From: Firmicutes bacterium UBA5766
Lineage (GTDB): Bacteria; Bacillota; Desulfotomaculia; Desulfotomaculales; Nap2-2B
Length of the DNA stretch: 6,308 bases
Assembly: GCA_002418775.1 (NCBI GenBank)
Contig: DIEU01000014.1
Location: 1-6,308 of the forward strand
Reading direction: 5' to 3'
The notes beneath the pieces are model-generated. The model ran no database searches, was not told where the DNA came from, and saw nothing but the letters and a program-made list of their open reading frames with translations. A program made the translations under genes and the position numbers. Positions 4,905 through 6,308 of the stretch are shown in pieces; position 1 is the stretch's first letter, and each line of letters opens with the position of its first letter.

Positions 4905-6308
4905 CTACATTCTGCGGTGTAAAACCGTATGTTTGTTTTTCAGGGGGTCCTTGATCCCAAGTTTCTTATAGATATCCCGTTGCTCCGGTTCCGGCTGGCT
5001 GGATAACCGGATACTGTAAATCTTGTTTTCCTCTCCATGTAAAATTATTGTACTTCTGGTGTGTGTGCAAAGAACCTTTTTGATCGTTGACCATTGACGC
5101 GTATCTCCTTGTTCCCGTAAACCTGTCTCAATGCCGATAAGTAAATGATAAGCCAGCACGGATATAAATAGATGGGCTTCGGTGCGATCAGCTAACTGGT
5201 GGTGAATAGGACGCATACCCAGATCGGTCTTTAAGCATCGAAAAGCATACTCAACCTTGGTTAAAGTATGATAGAGTTCCCAGATTTCACAGGCGCTGAG
5301 ATCTTTATGGCTGGTCTGAATGACATAGCAGCCGGTTAGAGATGAACGTTCCCGGCGAAGAGGCTTTTTACTCCAGGTGATATCACCGGCTTCATTTTTA
5401 TGTTCAGCAATATTAATGTCATAGTACCTGGCCACTGACGGATAACGCTCCATTAAGCGGCCGATTTTTTGAGAAACTTTCGGTAATCTGATAATGTTTC
5501 TTTTTTGGACTGATTTTTGCAAACGGGTAAGATCTTCAATGAAGCGATCTTCTTGCAAACGGTCCATGGCTTCTTCTTTTTGTTTCTTCTGCTCGCTGAG
5601 AGCCAGTACACGGGCGCCATCATCACAGGGTAATTTTTTCAAGTATACCTGATTGCCGGTACTGGTCATCATTGGTTCAAATTGTTCCCTGGCTTGCTCG
5701 AATTCTTTTACGTATTCTTTTTCCAGTTGACGGCGTTCAATTACTACAAAGGGATATTGTTTTTTTCTTAACAGATCCAAGTTATCTTGAACAGCAATAC
5801 CCCGGTCCATTACGATAGTTGGTTTATATGAACCCTGACAGTCTCTTTCCAGTCGATCAAGAACTTCTTTTAATGTTTGCGGTTCACTCTGATTTCCCCG
5901 GTAGATCTGGGTAAAAATAGGAAATCCTCTTTGATCCACCAGCAAAGCAAGGGTAACCAGAAGACAATCCGATCTTTTCTCTTTTGAATGGCCTCTTTTG
6001 GCCAGAGGGTTTTTAAGACAACCGCCTTCAAAGTAAGTATTGGTCAGATCGTAAAGAAAAAGGGTGTGCCCTCTACAAAAAAGATCAGCTTCTTTTTCCC
6101 GCAGGCTTTTTTCGATAAATGCCTTATGGGTTAGCAACTGATCGGCAATTGAGTAGACCTGGTTTTTACCTGCCTTGTTTAGAGCTATTATTTCTGTAAG
6201 AGCAGTCTGCTTTTGAATCCAGTTCCGGGTTTGTCTTTCACTGCCCGGCTCCGCCAAACGCGCTATAACCACCGCCTGGGCTAAACTGCGTTGATAATCA
6301 TTGAAACC
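4800..6308 (-). mobile_element. Partial IS1634-family insertion sequence
   Basis: The element is inferred from its transposase. Only the end downstream of the transposase gene is in the window; the other end lies past 6308, so inverted repeats and the target duplication cannot be matched. The boundary near 4800 is a guess, resting on the usual presence of tens to about a hundred non-coding bases after the transposase stop. It sits close behind a strong terminator, an insertion site that would not harm the neighbouring gene. Confidence 0.5.
4905..6308 (-). CDS. IS1634-type (IS4 superfamily) DDE transposase, cut by the window edge
   Basis: The frame is open right to the window edge, so the start lies outside; the GTG at 6272 is only the first start codon inside the window. 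467 residues are visible, and family members usually have 550-600, so roughly 100 are missing at the N-terminus. Counting from that GTG, the catalytic triad is Asp75 in LFLYDLTNTYFEG, Asp156 in TIVMDRGIA and Glu341 in TKVEYAFRCLKTDL, with Lys348 and Tyr334 of the Y-R-E-K signature also present (Leu replaces the Arg, as is common in this group). A large insertion lies between Asp156 and Glu341, as is normal here. The C-terminus has the usual LGIKDPL segment. There are no internal stops or frameshifts, so the visible part appears functional. It acts on its own element's ends by cut-and-paste transposition. Confidence 0.92.
   Translation of the reverse strand, partial: GFNDYQRSLAQAVVIARLAEPGSERQTRNWIQKQTALTEIIALNKAGKNQVYSIADQLLTHKAFIEKSLREKEADLFCRGHTLFLYDLTNTYFEGGCLKNPLAKRGHSKEKRSDCLLVTLALLVDQRGFPIFTQIYRGNQSEPQTLKEVLDRLERDCQGSYKPTIVMDRGIAVQDNLDLLRKKQYPFVVIERRQLEKEYVKEFEQAREQFEPMMTSTGNQVYLKKLPCDDGARVLALSEQKKQKEEAMDRLQEDRFIEDLTRLQKSVQKRNIIRLPKVSQKIGRLMERYPSVARYYDINIAEHKNEAGDITWSKKPLRRERSSLTGCYVIQTSHKDLSACEIWELYHTLTKVEYAFRCLKTDLGMRPIHHQLADRTEAHLFISVLAYHLLIGIETGLREQGDTRQWSTIKKVLCTHTRSTIILHGEENKIYSIRLSSQPEPEQRDIYKKLGIKDPLKNKHTVLHRRM

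Noticed and set aside
6270..6272. GTG at 6272 as the true transposase start
   Set aside because: The frame stays open to the window edge and the family is longer, so this is an internal Val codon.

Overview
The window looks like a chromosomal piece of an anaerobic, moderate-GC Gram-positive bacterium, possibly of the Peptococcaceae/Desulfotomaculum type. This placement is an impression from three things: the protein families present, strong AGGAG-type ribosome binding sites in front of TTG and GTG starts, and a TGACACAA-GGGGACG hairpin of a kind I associate with clostridial genomes. No rRNA, tRNA or marker gene fixes the taxon.

Left part (1-1872): about 450 bases without a convincing gene, holding a perfect 10-bp inverted repeat (148-183) and a likely promoter (298-327). 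Two plus-strand membrane-protein genes follow. The first is a 238-aa protein with two N-terminal membrane segments and a conserved soluble part; the second is a 176-aa four-helix protein. They probably form one transcription unit, which ends in two tandem hairpins (1740-1775 and 1802-1843). The second hairpin also serves the convergent gene hisF.

Middle (1873-3242): a lone minus-strand hisF-type gene with its own TATAAT box. It keeps the two catalytic aspartates and the phosphate-binding loops but has lost two of the four charged ammonia-gate residues. No other histidine gene is visible. Beyond it is a 600-base stretch that is not empty. It carries a REP-like hairpin (2755-2783) and the remains of an unrecognised minus-strand gene (about 2784-3118), read in two frames joined at a GTGA overlap and lacking a normal start.

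Right part (3243-6308): a 457-aa B12-binding-type radical SAM protein with an extended -10 promoter and a strong terminator, then an AT-richer insertion sequence whose IS1634-type (IS4 superfamily) transposase runs off the right edge. Between terminator and transposase, about 250 bases hold coding-like minus-strand reading in broken frames, perhaps a gene remnant or the non-coding end of the element.

The genes do not form one obvious pathway. They read as separate transcription units in a region disturbed by mobile DNA. The most interesting points are the altered HisF, the two uncharacterised membrane proteins and the decayed gene between hisF and the radical SAM gene. I do not see a clearly new multi-gene system.
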